64,000 nucleotides of DNA, from NCBI GenBank assembly GCA_039619475.1, contig CM077115.1:538192315-538256314 (forward strand), in the 5' to 3' direction. The notes below the pieces were generated by a model that saw only the letters and a list, made by a program, of their open reading frames with translations, was not told where the DNA came from and searched no databases. Source of the stretch: Icerya purchasi (taxonomy: Eukaryota; Arthropoda; Insecta; Hemiptera; Monophlebidae). How positions within the stretch are numbered: position 1 is the stretch's first letter; every line of letters begins with the position of its first letter. The translations under genes and the position numbers were made by a program. Below are positions 1-9,924 of this stretch, one piece after another.

Positions 1-240
1 ATAAAAATGGTCCTAAAATGGAACCTTGCGGTACTACGCCTGAGGGACACAGAAAGGGGAGGGCGATCTACAATAATTAACCTGGACACACTGATATCTG
101 TTTTTCCGGTAACTTTCGAACAGTTTTATTAAATTACGTGAAAATCCAGAGATTCGCTTAATTTCCTCGAGAGAATTGAATAATCAACCTTATCAAATGC
201 CTTCTGAAAATCCGTGTAAATCACATCGACTTGAGATGTG
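1..240 (-). pseudogene. Non-LTR retrotransposon RT fragment, runs off left edge
   Basis: Read on the minus strand this is part of a reverse transcriptase. Motif A reads VIYTDFQKAFDKVDYSIL, with the first catalytic Asp in the TDFQKAFD context. Frame-shifted coding then leads to motif B, VPQGSILGPFL, at the window edge. A stop and frame changes between the motifs show decay. The rest of the element, including the catalytic DD box, lies outside the window. The motifs fit a Jockey/CR1-type LINE and differ in sequence from the other LINEs here. Confidence 0.8.
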
Positions 241-264
241 ACTTATCTAATATACAGGAAACGT

Positions 265-1045
265 AGTTTTGTCAGTCTTTTCCAACCTAAAGCCTTATAT
301 AAAATCTGCAACAAAATAATCAGAAGCAACTTCTTCCGAAAAATTGTTTTTCGCAAACCTTCTGTGGATTCAGATCTATTTAAGTGCCAATTTTCATAAA
401 AATTTGCTTTTGAAAATTTCTAGTTAATTTAAAGCAATACTAACGACGTTATCCGTAACGTATTTTTAATTGCTAGAGATTTTTTATCGAAGCATTTTTT
501 TTTATTTTTTTTATTTTTTATTTTTTTTACACAAAATAAAAACGTATCCGTGTTACTGTTTCGTTTAATTTTAGTGGTGATAGTTTTAAATTAAAAAAAA
601 AAAAGAAGCAATAACTGACTTTTAATTTATGTTAAATTAAACGGCTTGCAAATAGTGCTGATTTAATGGTTTTTTTTTTTTCAAACCTTTTTAATCTATT
701 CCGATATTTATTAAATAAGAAGTGTGTAATTCCTTTGGCACCGAGAGGGGTAGTGTGTAAAATAGACTTTGTAAAAAACTGTTATAAAAAGCCGCTTTGA
801 AATTAATTGCTATTTTTTTTTTTTTTTAAGAATGATGTCGTCAATTGAAATTGACTTTTTTTATCAGTATTATAGACATATCTTCTGGGGTTCCGGGGCT
901 GTTTTTCACATAGGGAGATCGAAAGGATTCAATTTTGTATACGTACATGTTTATAAAAAATACCGAACTAGATAATAGTACATACTTTTTTAATTTGCTT
1001 GAAATAACGAAAATAATTTTTGATTTGCTGTAGAATTGAAGCGAA
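265..1045 (+). repeat. 5' flank shared with the second BTB-kelch gene
   Basis: This flank aligns with 50898-51780. The aligned blocks include the stretch beginning CAGTCTTTTCCAACCTAAAG, the GAAGCAACTTCTT block, the promoter region around 780, and the last 40 bases before the ATG. The two BTB-kelch genes were therefore duplicated with about 0.8 kb of upstream DNA. Just before both ATGs lies a conserved TTGATTT(G/T)CTGTAG that could be a 3' splice site of a 5'-UTR intron. That is inferred from the sequence only. Confidence 0.75.
783..790 (+). promoter_or_regulatory. Conserved TATA box of BTB-kelch gene 1
   Basis: TATAAAAA sits inside AACTGTTATAAAAA, which is kept at 51535-51542 ahead of the paralogous gene together with the downstream GCTTT.AAAT.AATTGCTA. 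Conservation between otherwise diverged flanks supports a core promoter about 260 bases before the start codon. Confidence 0.5.
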
Positions 1046-2560
1046 ATGGATGATGTCGTTACAGCGAGAAACATTATACTGAAATTAAATGAATGGAGAA
1101 GAGCCGGCATAAATTGCGATGTGAGTCTTATTATTGGCACACAAAAATTTCTCGCGCATAAGAACATTCTCGCAGCTGCCAGTGAATTCTTCGAGAAGTT
1201 ATTTACAAGTGACTTTGCCGAAAAGAAGAAAAACGTCATCACTTTGAAGGATGTTGACCCGGATGGATTTCGATTAATTTTGGACTGCTTATATACGGGA
1301 GAAATTGAAATAGATGGCGATAATTTCGAACTAATTTTATCTCTAGCTAATTATTATCAGATTGAATGTATGATAGGAAAGTTATTGGATTATGTGAAAA
1401 GTAATATTAATATTAATAACGGATTTTATTATTACTGTTTAGTTTATTCTGTCGGAATGGAGAAATTAAAGCAATTTACTAAACAATTTATACGAAACGA
1501 TTTGCTGTCGTGTTCGAATTGTGTGGCGTTTCTTGATGTAACGTATGCAGCTTTGCTTGACATTATTGACAGTCCGATAATAGATGAACTAGATAAATTT
1601 AAGATTATAACGAAGTGGATTCAGAATGATTCGAATGAACGATCCGATTATTTATCGCAGCTTATTGAACATGTTTGTTTTGAGTACATCAGTAGTGATG
1701 CAATGTTAAACGAAATTTTGGATCATCAGTTGGTAATAAACAATCCGGAAAGTATTAAAGCTATAAAGGAGAGACAAATGATGCCACGTAAAATGTGTAT
1801 TTACGGCATAAATGGATCAGATCTAATAAGAGTGGATATGCTGAATTCGAAATTAGAAGCAACATGCATGCTGGCAAAGACAAAACTGGATTATGATGAG
1901 TTCCGAATCATTTCTGCTGCTAGCGCGGTGTACATATCTACTTTTAAGTTGAATGAGGGCAATAAGTTATATCGTTTTGAAGATTCTCAGTGGGTACTTT
2001 TAAATAGGAATTATGATGTGGATGAACCCAATCTGAGTATAGTATACTCTGAAAAACATAAAACTATTTACGAAAATAATGAATGTAAAATATTTTCTTA
2101 TAATTTGGAAACAAAGAGTTCCGTTGTCGAGTATATTCATAATTCCGAAGATGACAAAATTGAAGGATCATTAGTTTGCCATGATGATTTTATTTACACA
2201 GTTTTACACTCTGGACATAATTATTACATATTACAATATGATCTGCTTAATAAGAAAGCGCTTTTGAAGAGCAAATTATCGGATTATTCCGAATGGGATA
2301 AAAGCGCCGTTTTGGGTGACAAGATGTTTATCATATCCGGCTGGTTAATACAGATATACGATATTACCAATGATCAATGTACCGTAACAAGAAGTGAATA
2401 CGAGAGACGTGTTTTTTACCATTCGTTGATCACAAACCGAAATCGGCTTTACGCAATTAGACAAGAATGGGATGTTATTGATGTATTTGATCCCTCAAAA
2501 ATGGATTGGATCGACGCAATTCTTTTGACGATAAAGGATCAAGATATCTTTAATGTGTAA
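1046..2560 (+). CDS. BTB-BACK-kelch-like protein, paralogue 1
   Basis: An uninterrupted 504-residue frame with ATG start. Residues about 20-125 form a BTB/POZ domain (NCDVSLIIG, AHKNILAAASEFF, YTGEI), and about 130-235 a BACK domain. The C-terminal half looks like a degenerate kelch propeller: LGDKMFIISG and RLYAIRQEWDVIDVFDP follow the kelch pattern, but the diagnostic Gly-Gly pairs are missing. Family members usually act as substrate adaptors of Cullin-3 ubiquitin ligases; that role here is inferred from the family. There is no intron in the coding region. By eye it is roughly two-thirds identical to the protein at 51781-53334 over the BTB and BACK parts. At about 500 residues it is shorter than typical KLHL proteins (550-600), consistent with eroded kelch repeats. 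Confidence 0.88.
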   Translation: MDDVVTARNIILKLNEWRRAGINCDVSLIIGTQKFLAHKNILAAASEFFEKLFTSDFAEKKKNVITLKDVDPDGFRLILDCLYTGEIEIDGDNFELILSLANYYQIECMIGKLLDYVKSNININNGFYYYCLVYSVGMEKLKQFTKQFIRNDLLSCSNCVAFLDVTYAALLDIIDSPIIDELDKFKIITKWIQNDSNERSDYLSQLIEHVCFEYISSDAMLNEILDHQLVINNPESIKAIKERQMMPRKMCIYGINGSDLIRVDMLNSKLEATCMLAKTKLDYDEFRIISAASAVYISTFKLNEGNKLYRFEDSQWVLLNRNYDVDEPNLSIVYSEKHKTIYENNECKIFSYNLETKSSVVEYIHNSEDDKIEGSLVCHDDFIYTVLHSGHNYYILQYDLLNKKALLKSKLSDYSEWDKSAVLGDKMFIISGWLIQIYDITNDQCTVTRSEYERRVFYHSLITNRNRLYAIRQEWDVIDVFDPSKMDWIDAILLTIKDQDIFNV

Positions 2561-3916
2561 ATTATGAATTTTTAATCATTTGTTTAATTTGTTTTTTATT
2601 TTTATAGCTGTTTTTTTTATTAATCTTTAGTTATACATAATACAGTTTTAAATTTTACAAAGTAAACACAGCATATATGTATTATAGTACGCTCTCTTTA
2701 GGATACTTTTTTGATCATTTGTAAGTTCTGTCTACTGATTATGTACTTTTTAAAAATTCTTTTTGAAAAGCAGTACCACATTTCATTTATAAATATTGAT
2801 TAAGAGTTTTTCATACGTGTGTATAATGATAAATTTTCAAGTTAATATTTTCATTTCACTTTTTTTTTATCTTTTTTGGATAAGTTAAATTTAATTTTTT
2901 AATTAAAATTTTTAAATATATTTTTGTCTTCTTTTCATATACGGTAATGTATACACTACATTAAGATACGGGGGTGTACCACTTTTGAGAGAGAAATTAT
3001 TCTATATTTTTCGAAATTACTGATGACTTTAACAGATGAAAGAGTGATGAGACATTTGTCGTTAATGATAGAAAATAAATTGTTTTTTAGTAAAATAGCA
3101 TCATATCGCTGTCGAGTTAGGAAATATGAAACTGGCGAGCAAAATTTTATGAAATGACTGTTCACAGTATACTAGAAAATCGAAAGAAATTATTTTACAA
3201 TATATGTACTACACAAAACACATATTTTTACATACTAATCCACTCGCGATTGTATTATCGCATGGTAAACATGTAATTTTTTCAAATTCACGGCTAAAAA
3301 ATCTCAACGTATCGACATAAAGGTGTATTCCGTTCAGTTTCATATATGCGTTTTTAACTTTGCTGTGCCCTCTACTATATGTTATTAATTTTATCGAGAA
3401 AAATACAAATATTATATATGATTAGTTTAATTAAGTAAGTTAAATCGATTTAAATACTATTTTAAGCAGTAGAGGGAATATAAATTTATTACATCCGGAT
3501 TACAAATATGAAAGTCGTTATGATAGAAGTAATGTAACAGTTATGGAATTACTCGGAGCAATCGTCGTGCAAGTTTGGAAACAAACATCAGGGGGCAACT
3601 GAAATTTTCAGTGAAAATAACAAAAATTGCAATTATTCACCTATCGGAATTTTCACTTTAAAAAAGACTTTCATGTCTCTAAAAAACAGTATTTCTTTCG
3701 ATACATAATTCTCTTAATTTTTAAATTAATAATTTATAAATAAAATCATTCATAACCGTTGAATAACAGTTTTACAATTGACAAAAAATGAGCATCTTTG
3801 ATGCCTACTATCTAGTACAGGATTATTAGTGTTACATTTGTCCTTGTTATTTTAAAATATCCATTTTCAGTGATTTTTGTTTTGTTACTTTCGTCATTTA
3901 TTTTTAATTTTTTGAA
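2561..3916. other. Intergenic, no recognisable gene
   Basis: AT-rich DNA. The first ~100 bases, with a TTTTTATTTTTATAGCTG stretch, resemble the 3' flank of the second BTB gene and probably belong to the duplicated block. Beyond that I see only short chance frames and no motif. Confidence 0.5.
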
Positions 3917-5460
3917 TTAGATTTTATTCCTTTTACTTTTTTGAGCTTTCAACAATGGATGATTATCAGCCAACAATGAAAGGAGACTTAAAGCACAAAA
4001 TTGCGAAGGAGAAGAGTACATAGGAACCAATAGAAATATAATAAAGAAAACAATTGGGTACAGGAGAATGGCAAGGAGGAGAGAAAAACGTGAGAGCATT
4101 AGTAATAGAATTTAGAAATAAGTTGTATTAAGTTTTGGAGTCAGAAACATGCGAAAGAATAGAGAGCATAGAATCAACTAAGGAATGAAAAAGACCTAAC
4201 TGGTTTTGGATAAATTCCACCAGGGATAATGAGAAGGTTTGAAATACGAAAGGCAAGAACAATCGGAGAAGTGATTAGGACAGGAAAGTGGTCACTATCG
4301 AAGAAGCCTGAAAGGGTTGATTAGTTATAGTCGAAAGCACTAGAGAGAGATGAAAACGTAAGATCGAGGGAACCGAAGCAAGATGGGCTCATATTATAAT
4401 AGGTAGGAGAGAGATTATTAAGGAGAATTATATTGTGTGAGGGGATAAGATTTTTGAGAACAATATCGTTTCGTATTATAGTTTGAGCAACCGCACACAG
4501 GGGAACGAGCAAATCACCACCAATGATGAATGGATGAGGGATAGAATTAAGAAGAAATGGAGAAAGGGGAAAATTATGAAAATCGCAAGTGGGAAAAACA
4601 TCGATGGAAATAATGTTTAGCGGACGTACAGAATTGGAATGGATGGAAACGTGCGCCATGTTAGGCTGATTACGGCTGCAAGAGGAATTAAAGAAGACTT
4701 TGTGAGAGTGAAATAAGATGCCGTTCTTAATGAAAATCGCGGACCCATCATAACCATTGCTGCGATAGCATCAAATAAGCTTGTATTCCCCGATATCGAT
4801 GATAATATCAGAACGTATAGTCCTATTTCCGAGATAAGGGCAACGCTGACATTGTGGATATCCAACAGCAGAGCCTCTAATGAACGTTTGTTGGCTCTAA
4901 AGCTCTGACAATTCCATTATACCATGTTAAGAGAAACAAACATGATGATTGAAAGAAGTGAACTCTAAAAAGTGGGAGCGTTAGGAACAATGTAAAATTT
5001 CAGATGAATAGAGGAAAGAAGGGTAAAAGTATAAAATGGAGAAAAAAATATAAACAAACGAAAAAGATAATAATAAATAAAAATATGTGAAAAGGAAAGG
5101 AAAAATGCTGAGGAAGTACAATTTTCTTTTTTTAATTAGCAGAGGCTTCGGTGAAGGATATATTTTTAAATGTCATTATTTTTCTTAATTCAAGTTGTTC
5201 TAGAAAGATTAGGCTTGGACGGTTAGTGAATTCATGTATGCCTTCACAATTAAGACATTTTAATTGAGCTTAGGGACGAAAGCACTCATTAGCTCGGTGT
5301 GAATTACCGCATTTAGTATAATAGGGTCTGCTACGGCGCATTTTTTCTGTGTGACCAAAACAAAAGCAACCACAATACCGGATGATGATCGGAAGAAATA
5401 GACGAAATCAGGAATTTTGTGGGAAAGGAACTTATAGAAATAACTTTATTAATGCATATA
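3917..5460 (-). pseudogene. Decayed RNase H-type LINE: ORF1 zinc knuckles and endonuclease
   Basis: On the minus strand, about 5390-5150 encodes damaged CCHC knuckles of a LINE ORF1 (FCFGHTEKM, CGNSHRANEC), with two Cys lost to Arg and Tyr. About 4930-4270 encodes the apurinic-type endonuclease: WNCQSFRANKRSLEALL at the start, FIIGGDL (the GGD block) in the middle and SDHFPV, carrying the catalytic SDH, at about 4280. Several frameshifts and stops interrupt it, and no RT is left. The endonuclease style matches the RNase H LINE family seen at 15.9-18.4 and 28.3-29.8 kb. The low-coordinate end is uncertain. Confidence 0.7.
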
Positions 5461-5773
5461 TAAAATGAAAGCAAATAGGTATAAATAAATCGCGTACCGC
5501 TGAGAGCTCACTGCAACGAAAAGATTTACAATAGTACAATACAGAAAAGTTCAAAAAATTAATGTTAACAAAGGTGCATTATGCAGGGAAAAATAAAAAA
5601 AAAAAAAAAAAAAAACCCGCTAACAAGACCCAAAGTGCGTAAACGAGAATAACACTATGTTACCATGTAAGTACTTAATCTATAAATTATAATAAATTGT
5701 GCTTTAATCGCCTGTGTTTATATTTACTGTACATAAACTTAAGTTGCTTGGAATCGTAATTTCCGATACTTAA
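5461..5773. other. Junction between two LINEs with A-run
   Basis: Holds a 20-plus base A-run near 5590-5612 followed by CCCGCTAACAAGACCC, which may be the 5' UTR start of the Jockey LINE. GGGAAAAATAAA before the run resembles AAAATAAATGGG after that LINE's A-tail at 9924, a possible but low-complexity target duplication. Confidence 0.35.
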
Positions 5774-6877
5774 AATAAATTTTTAAAGGACGAGGATAGC
5801 AGTATTGAATGCGACGAAAATAATCATCAAAGGTATACTGAAATCGCTAATGTAGAGACAGTAAAACCAAATGCTAACGAACATCCCGACTCTTTGAGGA
5901 ATAAAAAAATACCTCCAATACTAGTGAAAAATATCACTAATATATCGACCTTACGTAATGATTTGCTAGCAGACAAAGACATCAAATTTATGTTAAAATC
6001 TACTCGTACAGGAGTAACTATTAACCCTGAGAACGTAGATAGCTACAGAAAAATTATTAAAACATTACAAGCACGAAGGTATTATTTTTTTACCTACCAG
6101 CTATGGGAAGATAAACCTTTTAGGGTAATACTTAAAAACCTTCATCCATCAACAGACGTTAAGGAAATTAGCACTGAACTTGAAAGTAAAGGCTTTAAAA
6201 TTAAGAACGTCACTAACGTCATACACCCAAAATATAAGACACAGCTGCCTATGCATTTTATAGATTTACACCCGGCACCTAACAATCACGACATATTCAC
6301 GTTGGTGAGTTTGTTACATACAAAGGTGGTAGTCGAAGAAGCAAACTCCAAAAAACAACTGATTCAGTGCAAAAGGTGCCAGCTTTATGGTCATTCACAA
6401 AATTATTGTTATTTACCTCACAGATGCGTAAAATGTGGAGGTAAACACGACACCAAACTATGCCAGAAGTCGCTGGAAATCAAGCCTACTTGCGCTCTAT
6501 GTAATGGCGACCATCCTGCCAGCTACAGAGGATGTCCCGAATATAAACGTGAAGTTAAGGAAAGGATTATGCGTACTGTTAATCCTACAATGAAAAATGT
6601 AAACCTTAAACAGGCTGATTTTCCCCCGTTACCGGTTAGTAATTTCCGTTCCAGCAACCCATGGATTAACAATAATACAAGACTCAACGAGACGCAGAAC
6701 ATAAAATTCACAGATAACGTCACTGGGCTCCCAACAAAAAATACACAAAATATGGACCCCTTAGAAGTACTAACAACTAAGATGTTAGACTCAATGGACA
6801 AAATGCTAAATGATTTCAAAGCCATAGTAAATCCTCTATTTGCTATTTTAAATAAATTATTAGAAAAACTCCTTTAA
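5774..6877 (+). CDS. LINE ORF1, gag-like zinc-knuckle protein
   Basis: The frame is open from 5774, after a TAA at 5771, to the stop at 6875-6877. There is no ATG near the 5' end, so the true start is lost, lies upstream in another frame, or is non-AUG. The middle contains a PRE-like domain before the knuckles (NLHPSTDVKEISTELESKGF). Three zinc knuckles follow from about 6366: CKRCQLYGHSQNYC, CVKCGGKHDTKLC and CALCNGDHPASYRGC. This is the layout of Jockey-clade ORF1 proteins, which bind element RNA in a ribonucleoprotein. The C-terminus is amphipathic. The stop overlaps the ORF2 start by one base. Confidence 0.82.
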   Translation, partial: NKFLKDEDSSIECDENNHQRYTEIANVETVKPNANEHPDSLRNKKIPPILVKNITNISTLRNDLLADKDIKFMLKSTRTGVTINPENVDSYRKIIKTLQARRYYFFTYQLWEDKPFRVILKNLHPSTDVKEISTELESKGFKIKNVTNVIHPKYKTQLPMHFIDLHPAPNNHDIFTLVSLLHTKVVVEEANSKKQLIQCKRCQLYGHSQNYCYLPHRCVKCGGKHDTKLCQKSLEIKPTCALCNGDHPASYRGCPEYKREVKERIMRTVNPTMKNVNLKQADFPPLPVSNFRSSNPWINNNTRLNETQNIKFTDNVTGLPTKNTQNMDPLEVLTTKMLDSMDKMLNDFKAIVNPLFAILNKLLEKLL

Positions 6878-9585
6878 TGTCACGCAACGATATAACAAAT
6901 ACGTCTCTGACAGTTATGCTCTGGAACTGTAATGGTATTATTACTAAAAAAGCGGAATTAGAATTATTTTTACAATCACACAGAATTGACATAGCACTTC
7001 TCTGCGAATCACACCTGAAATCAAACGTCAGTCTCAATATTGCAGGTTATACCGCATACTGCACCTCCCATCCCGATGGAAAGGCACACGGGGGAGTAGC
7101 GGTTCTAGTAAGAGACAGAATTAATCAGCACGAAGTATATGCAGAAGCTTCCTTCGCTTACCAACTACAAGCCGTAAACATTCAAACGCTGCTTTTCGAT
7201 TTTACTGTCGCCTCCATATATTGTCATCCTAATGTTATTCTACCAAAAGAAAGAATGAAAACACTAATTACTAGTCTGGGGACTAATACAATCGTAGGAG
7301 GAGATTACAATGCTACTAGTCCTAGGTGGAACTGCCAAAAAAGTAACTCAAGAGGAAGAATGATTGAAAAGCTAGTTCAGCAGAGCGGCCTCTCAATTTT
7401 ATCGCCAAACGAACCCACCTACTGGCCAAGTCATATAAATCGAACGCCAAGCGTACTGGATTTCTTTATCATGAAAAACATGCAAAATGTCAATAAGATA
7501 TGTAAAGCAGTTCCCCTGCTCGGTTCTGACCACGCCCCAGTATTGGCATGCCTTTCACTGGAACCAATTGAAACAACACCACGAACCTATCTAACGAACA
7601 GGAGTACAGATTGGATTGAATTTTCAAAATATATGGAACTTAATACGAACCTCAATATACGCTTAAAATCTCCTGATGAGCTAGACGAAGCAATATCAAA
7701 TTTTACAAAAAATATACACGCTGCCACTTACAAATCTACAACCTATCCTAAACATCGAGAAACTCAGCGCGAACACTCGTTCTATATTCCTTTTAAAGTG
7801 AGAGAATTGATACAGATAACAAGAAATGCTAGAGTGCAGTGGCAGCGCAACAGAAGGAAGTCGCTTAAAAAAGTTTATAATGCGTTACACAAACAACTAC
7901 GTGAGCAGATAACGCAATACAGAAGCTACAGATACGAGCAGTTTTTCTCTCAATTAAACCCTGAAGATAAATCAATATGGAAAGTAACCAAATCCTTCCT
8001 CCAAAAGAAAGAGAAACTCCACTTCGTGCGGAAGCGCAATGGAGAATGGGCTAAAACCAATACCGAAAAAGCTGAAGTGTTCAGCGACCATCTATTTCAT
8101 ATTTTTCAGCCGTTTGACGATCTAAATGATGATTCAAATGATGAATTAGTAATGAACTATCTGGAATCACCACGTCAGCTAACGCTACCATCTAAACATA
8201 TATCTCCCAAGGAAGTAGCGAATAAAATAGCCCACCTATCATCAAAGAAAGCTCCGGGGAAAGATTTAATCACCTACGAAATAGTCAAAAAGCTACCTAA
8301 GAAGAGCATTACTTTTCTGACATACATATACAATGCAGTATTAAGATTGGGATATTTTCCTAAAACTTGGAAAGAGTCCGTTATCCAACTAATTCTTAAG
8401 CCGAAGAAAAGTCCATCTCTTCCTTCGTCTTATAGGCCAATCAGCCTATTAAACGCATTTTCAAAAATACTTGAAATGCTTTTACAGGACAGAATCCTCA
8501 AGGCTCCCTCAGTCAACAGCGTTATTCCTCATCATCAGTTTGGTTTTCGCACTGGACATTCAGCCATCCAACAGGTTCACAGAATAACAGATAGAATAGC
8601 TACGGTATTCGAAAAAGGACAATATTGCAATGCGGTCTTCCTCGATCTGGAGCAGGCCTTTGATCGAGTTTGGCATAATGGACTCCTCTACAAAATTAGA
8701 AGCATTCTTCCTAACGACATATTTGCAGTCTTGAAATCATACTTGTCGAACAGATCCTTTCAAGTTAAGGTGAACTCTGCTATGTCTGCTCCAAAACCTA
8801 TTGGTGCGTCGGTGCCGCAAGGAAGCATACTTGGGCCGTTGTTGTACTGTCTGTACACGGCCGATCTTCCTGTATTGAAGACAACTATTACAGCTTCATT
8901 CGCTGATGACATTTGTATCTTAGCTGCTCATGAGGACCCAAATTGTGCTTCCTTGTTAATCCAAGAACACTTGGACAAGATTCAGAGTTGGGCCGTAAAA
9001 TGGAAAATTAAAGTCAACCACAGTAAAAGTCAGCAGATTACATTTACCTTAAACAGGCGAACATGCCCAAAAGTTAAAATCAACAACAACTTTCTAACTC
9101 AGAGCAATACGGTCAAATATCTTGGCCTCGTTTTAGATCGCAGGCTAACCTGGTCTGCCCACGTATCATATACTAAACAACGCATCCAATCAAGGAACAG
9201 GCTGCTCTCTCAATTAATCGGTAGGAAATCTAAACTAAATTTGCCATGTAAACGGCTAATATACTCCGCAATCCTGGCACCAATCTGGAGGTACGGTATT
9301 GAAGTCTATGGCGCTACAAGCAGGAGCCATTTCAACCAAATCCAGCAGATGCAGTCCAGGATACTCAGGCAGATAGCCGACGCTCCTTATTTTGTCTCCA
9401 ATAGGACTCTCCATAGCGATCTGAGGATACCATACACGCATGAATATTATAAAGAGCAGTATAGGAAATTTTTCAATAAGCTGAGGGACAGTGAAAACAT
9501 TGCAATTGCCAGCATGCATCATAGAAACATTCAAGCGAGAAGGCTTAAAAGAGTATGGACCAGAGACATCCTGGACCCAGGTTAA
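6877..9585 (+). CDS. LINE ORF2, endonuclease-reverse transcriptase (Jockey type)
   Basis: 902 residues, uninterrupted. Residues about 10-230 are an APE-type endonuclease with WNCNG, LLCESHL (catalytic Glu), GGDYNA near residue 141 and GSDHAP near 217. The RT spans about 480-760: YRPISLLNAFSKI, HQFGFRTGHS, motif A LDLEQAFDRVWH near 588, motif B VPQGSILGPLLY, motif C SFADDI near 675 and KYLGLVLDRRLTW. All expected catalytic residues are present. The protein ends without an RNase H domain, as in the Jockey clade. It nicks target DNA and primes reverse transcription of its own mRNA. The ATG overlaps the ORF1 stop in TAATG, suggesting stop-restart translation. Confidence 0.92.
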   Translation: MSRNDITNTSLTVMLWNCNGIITKKAELELFLQSHRIDIALLCESHLKSNVSLNIAGYTAYCTSHPDGKAHGGVAVLVRDRINQHEVYAEASFAYQLQAVNIQTLLFDFTVASIYCHPNVILPKERMKTLITSLGTNTIVGGDYNATSPRWNCQKSNSRGRMIEKLVQQSGLSILSPNEPTYWPSHINRTPSVLDFFIMKNMQNVNKICKAVPLLGSDHAPVLACLSLEPIETTPRTYLTNRSTDWIEFSKYMELNTNLNIRLKSPDELDEAISNFTKNIHAATYKSTTYPKHRETQREHSFYIPFKVRELIQITRNARVQWQRNRRKSLKKVYNALHKQLREQITQYRSYRYEQFFSQLNPEDKSIWKVTKSFLQKKEKLHFVRKRNGEWAKTNTEKAEVFSDHLFHIFQPFDDLNDDSNDELVMNYLESPRQLTLPSKHISPKEVANKIAHLSSKKAPGKDLITYEIVKKLPKKSITFLTYIYNAVLRLGYFPKTWKESVIQLILKPKKSPSLPSSYRPISLLNAFSKILEMLLQDRILKAPSVNSVIPHHQFGFRTGHSAIQQVHRITDRIATVFEKGQYCNAVFLDLEQAFDRVWHNGLLYKIRSILPNDIFAVLKSYLSNRSFQVKVNSAMSAPKPIGASVPQGSILGPLLYCLYTADLPVLKTTITASFADDICILAAHEDPNCASLLIQEHLDKIQSWAVKWKIKVNHSKSQQITFTLNRRTCPKVKINNNFLTQSNTVKYLGLVLDRRLTWSAHVSYTKQRIQSRNRLLSQLIGRKSKLNLPCKRLIYSAILAPIWRYGIEVYGATSRSHFNQIQQMQSRILRQIADAPYFVSNRTLHSDLRIPYTHEYYKEQYRKFFNKLRDSENIAIASMHHRNIQARRLKRVWTRDILDPG

Positions 9586-9620
9586 GAAGATCCTGATTAC
9601 TCTTAGAGACACAGCATATA

Positions 9621-9723
9621 TAAGCTGGCTATTTTCTCTTTTTGTCTTGTACTAGATTTTACTATTTGTTAATAAGCTGGCTATTTTCTCTTTTTGTTTT
9701 GTACTAGATTTTACTATTTGTTA
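9621..9723 (+). repeat. 52-bp tandem duplication in LINE 3' UTR
   Basis: Two adjacent copies (9621-9672 and 9673-9723) starting TAAGCTGGCTATTTTC differ at one base (GTCTTG versus GTTTTG). They lie between the ORF2 stop and the A-tail, in the part of the RNA expected to be recognised by the RT. Confidence 0.9.
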
Positions 9724-9924
9724 TCTTGGCTTATCTACTTATTTTACGTACTTTACGCACTTTAAGGTTGTAATACTATTATTTATGTCCTTTTTCAAGG
9801 GAAACAGGCATATAAAACTGTAATTATTACTTAAGTTTAACCTATAATTAAGCTGTTAGCCTCGCCAATTGTGGTCAACAGACCGGGGTGGCTTAGAAAA
9901 AAAAAAAAAAAAAAAAAAAAAATA

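Larger units (their letters stand above)
5774..9924 (+). mobile_element. Nearly complete Jockey-type LINE
   Basis: One element with ORF1 (gag-like), ORF2 (endonuclease plus RT, no RNase H), a 3' UTR of about 310 bases and an A-tail of about 27 bases at 9896-9924. Two long frames, a full set of catalytic motifs and an intact tail make it the youngest-looking LINE in the window. Its A-tail abuts the middle of a minus-strand RT remnant (9925-11480), so it appears to have inserted into that older LINE. The 5' end is not fixed; a UTR from about 5613 is possible. Confidence 0.85.

Noticed and set aside
841..1242. 133-residue minus-strand frame over the first BTB gene
   Set aside because: Antisense shadow of the BTB gene and its 5' flank; no domain.
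5587..5615. A-run as the A-tail of a separate SINE
   Set aside because: No RNA polymerase III A/B boxes or tRNA-like sequence upstream. It could equally be part of the Jockey LINE's insertion site.
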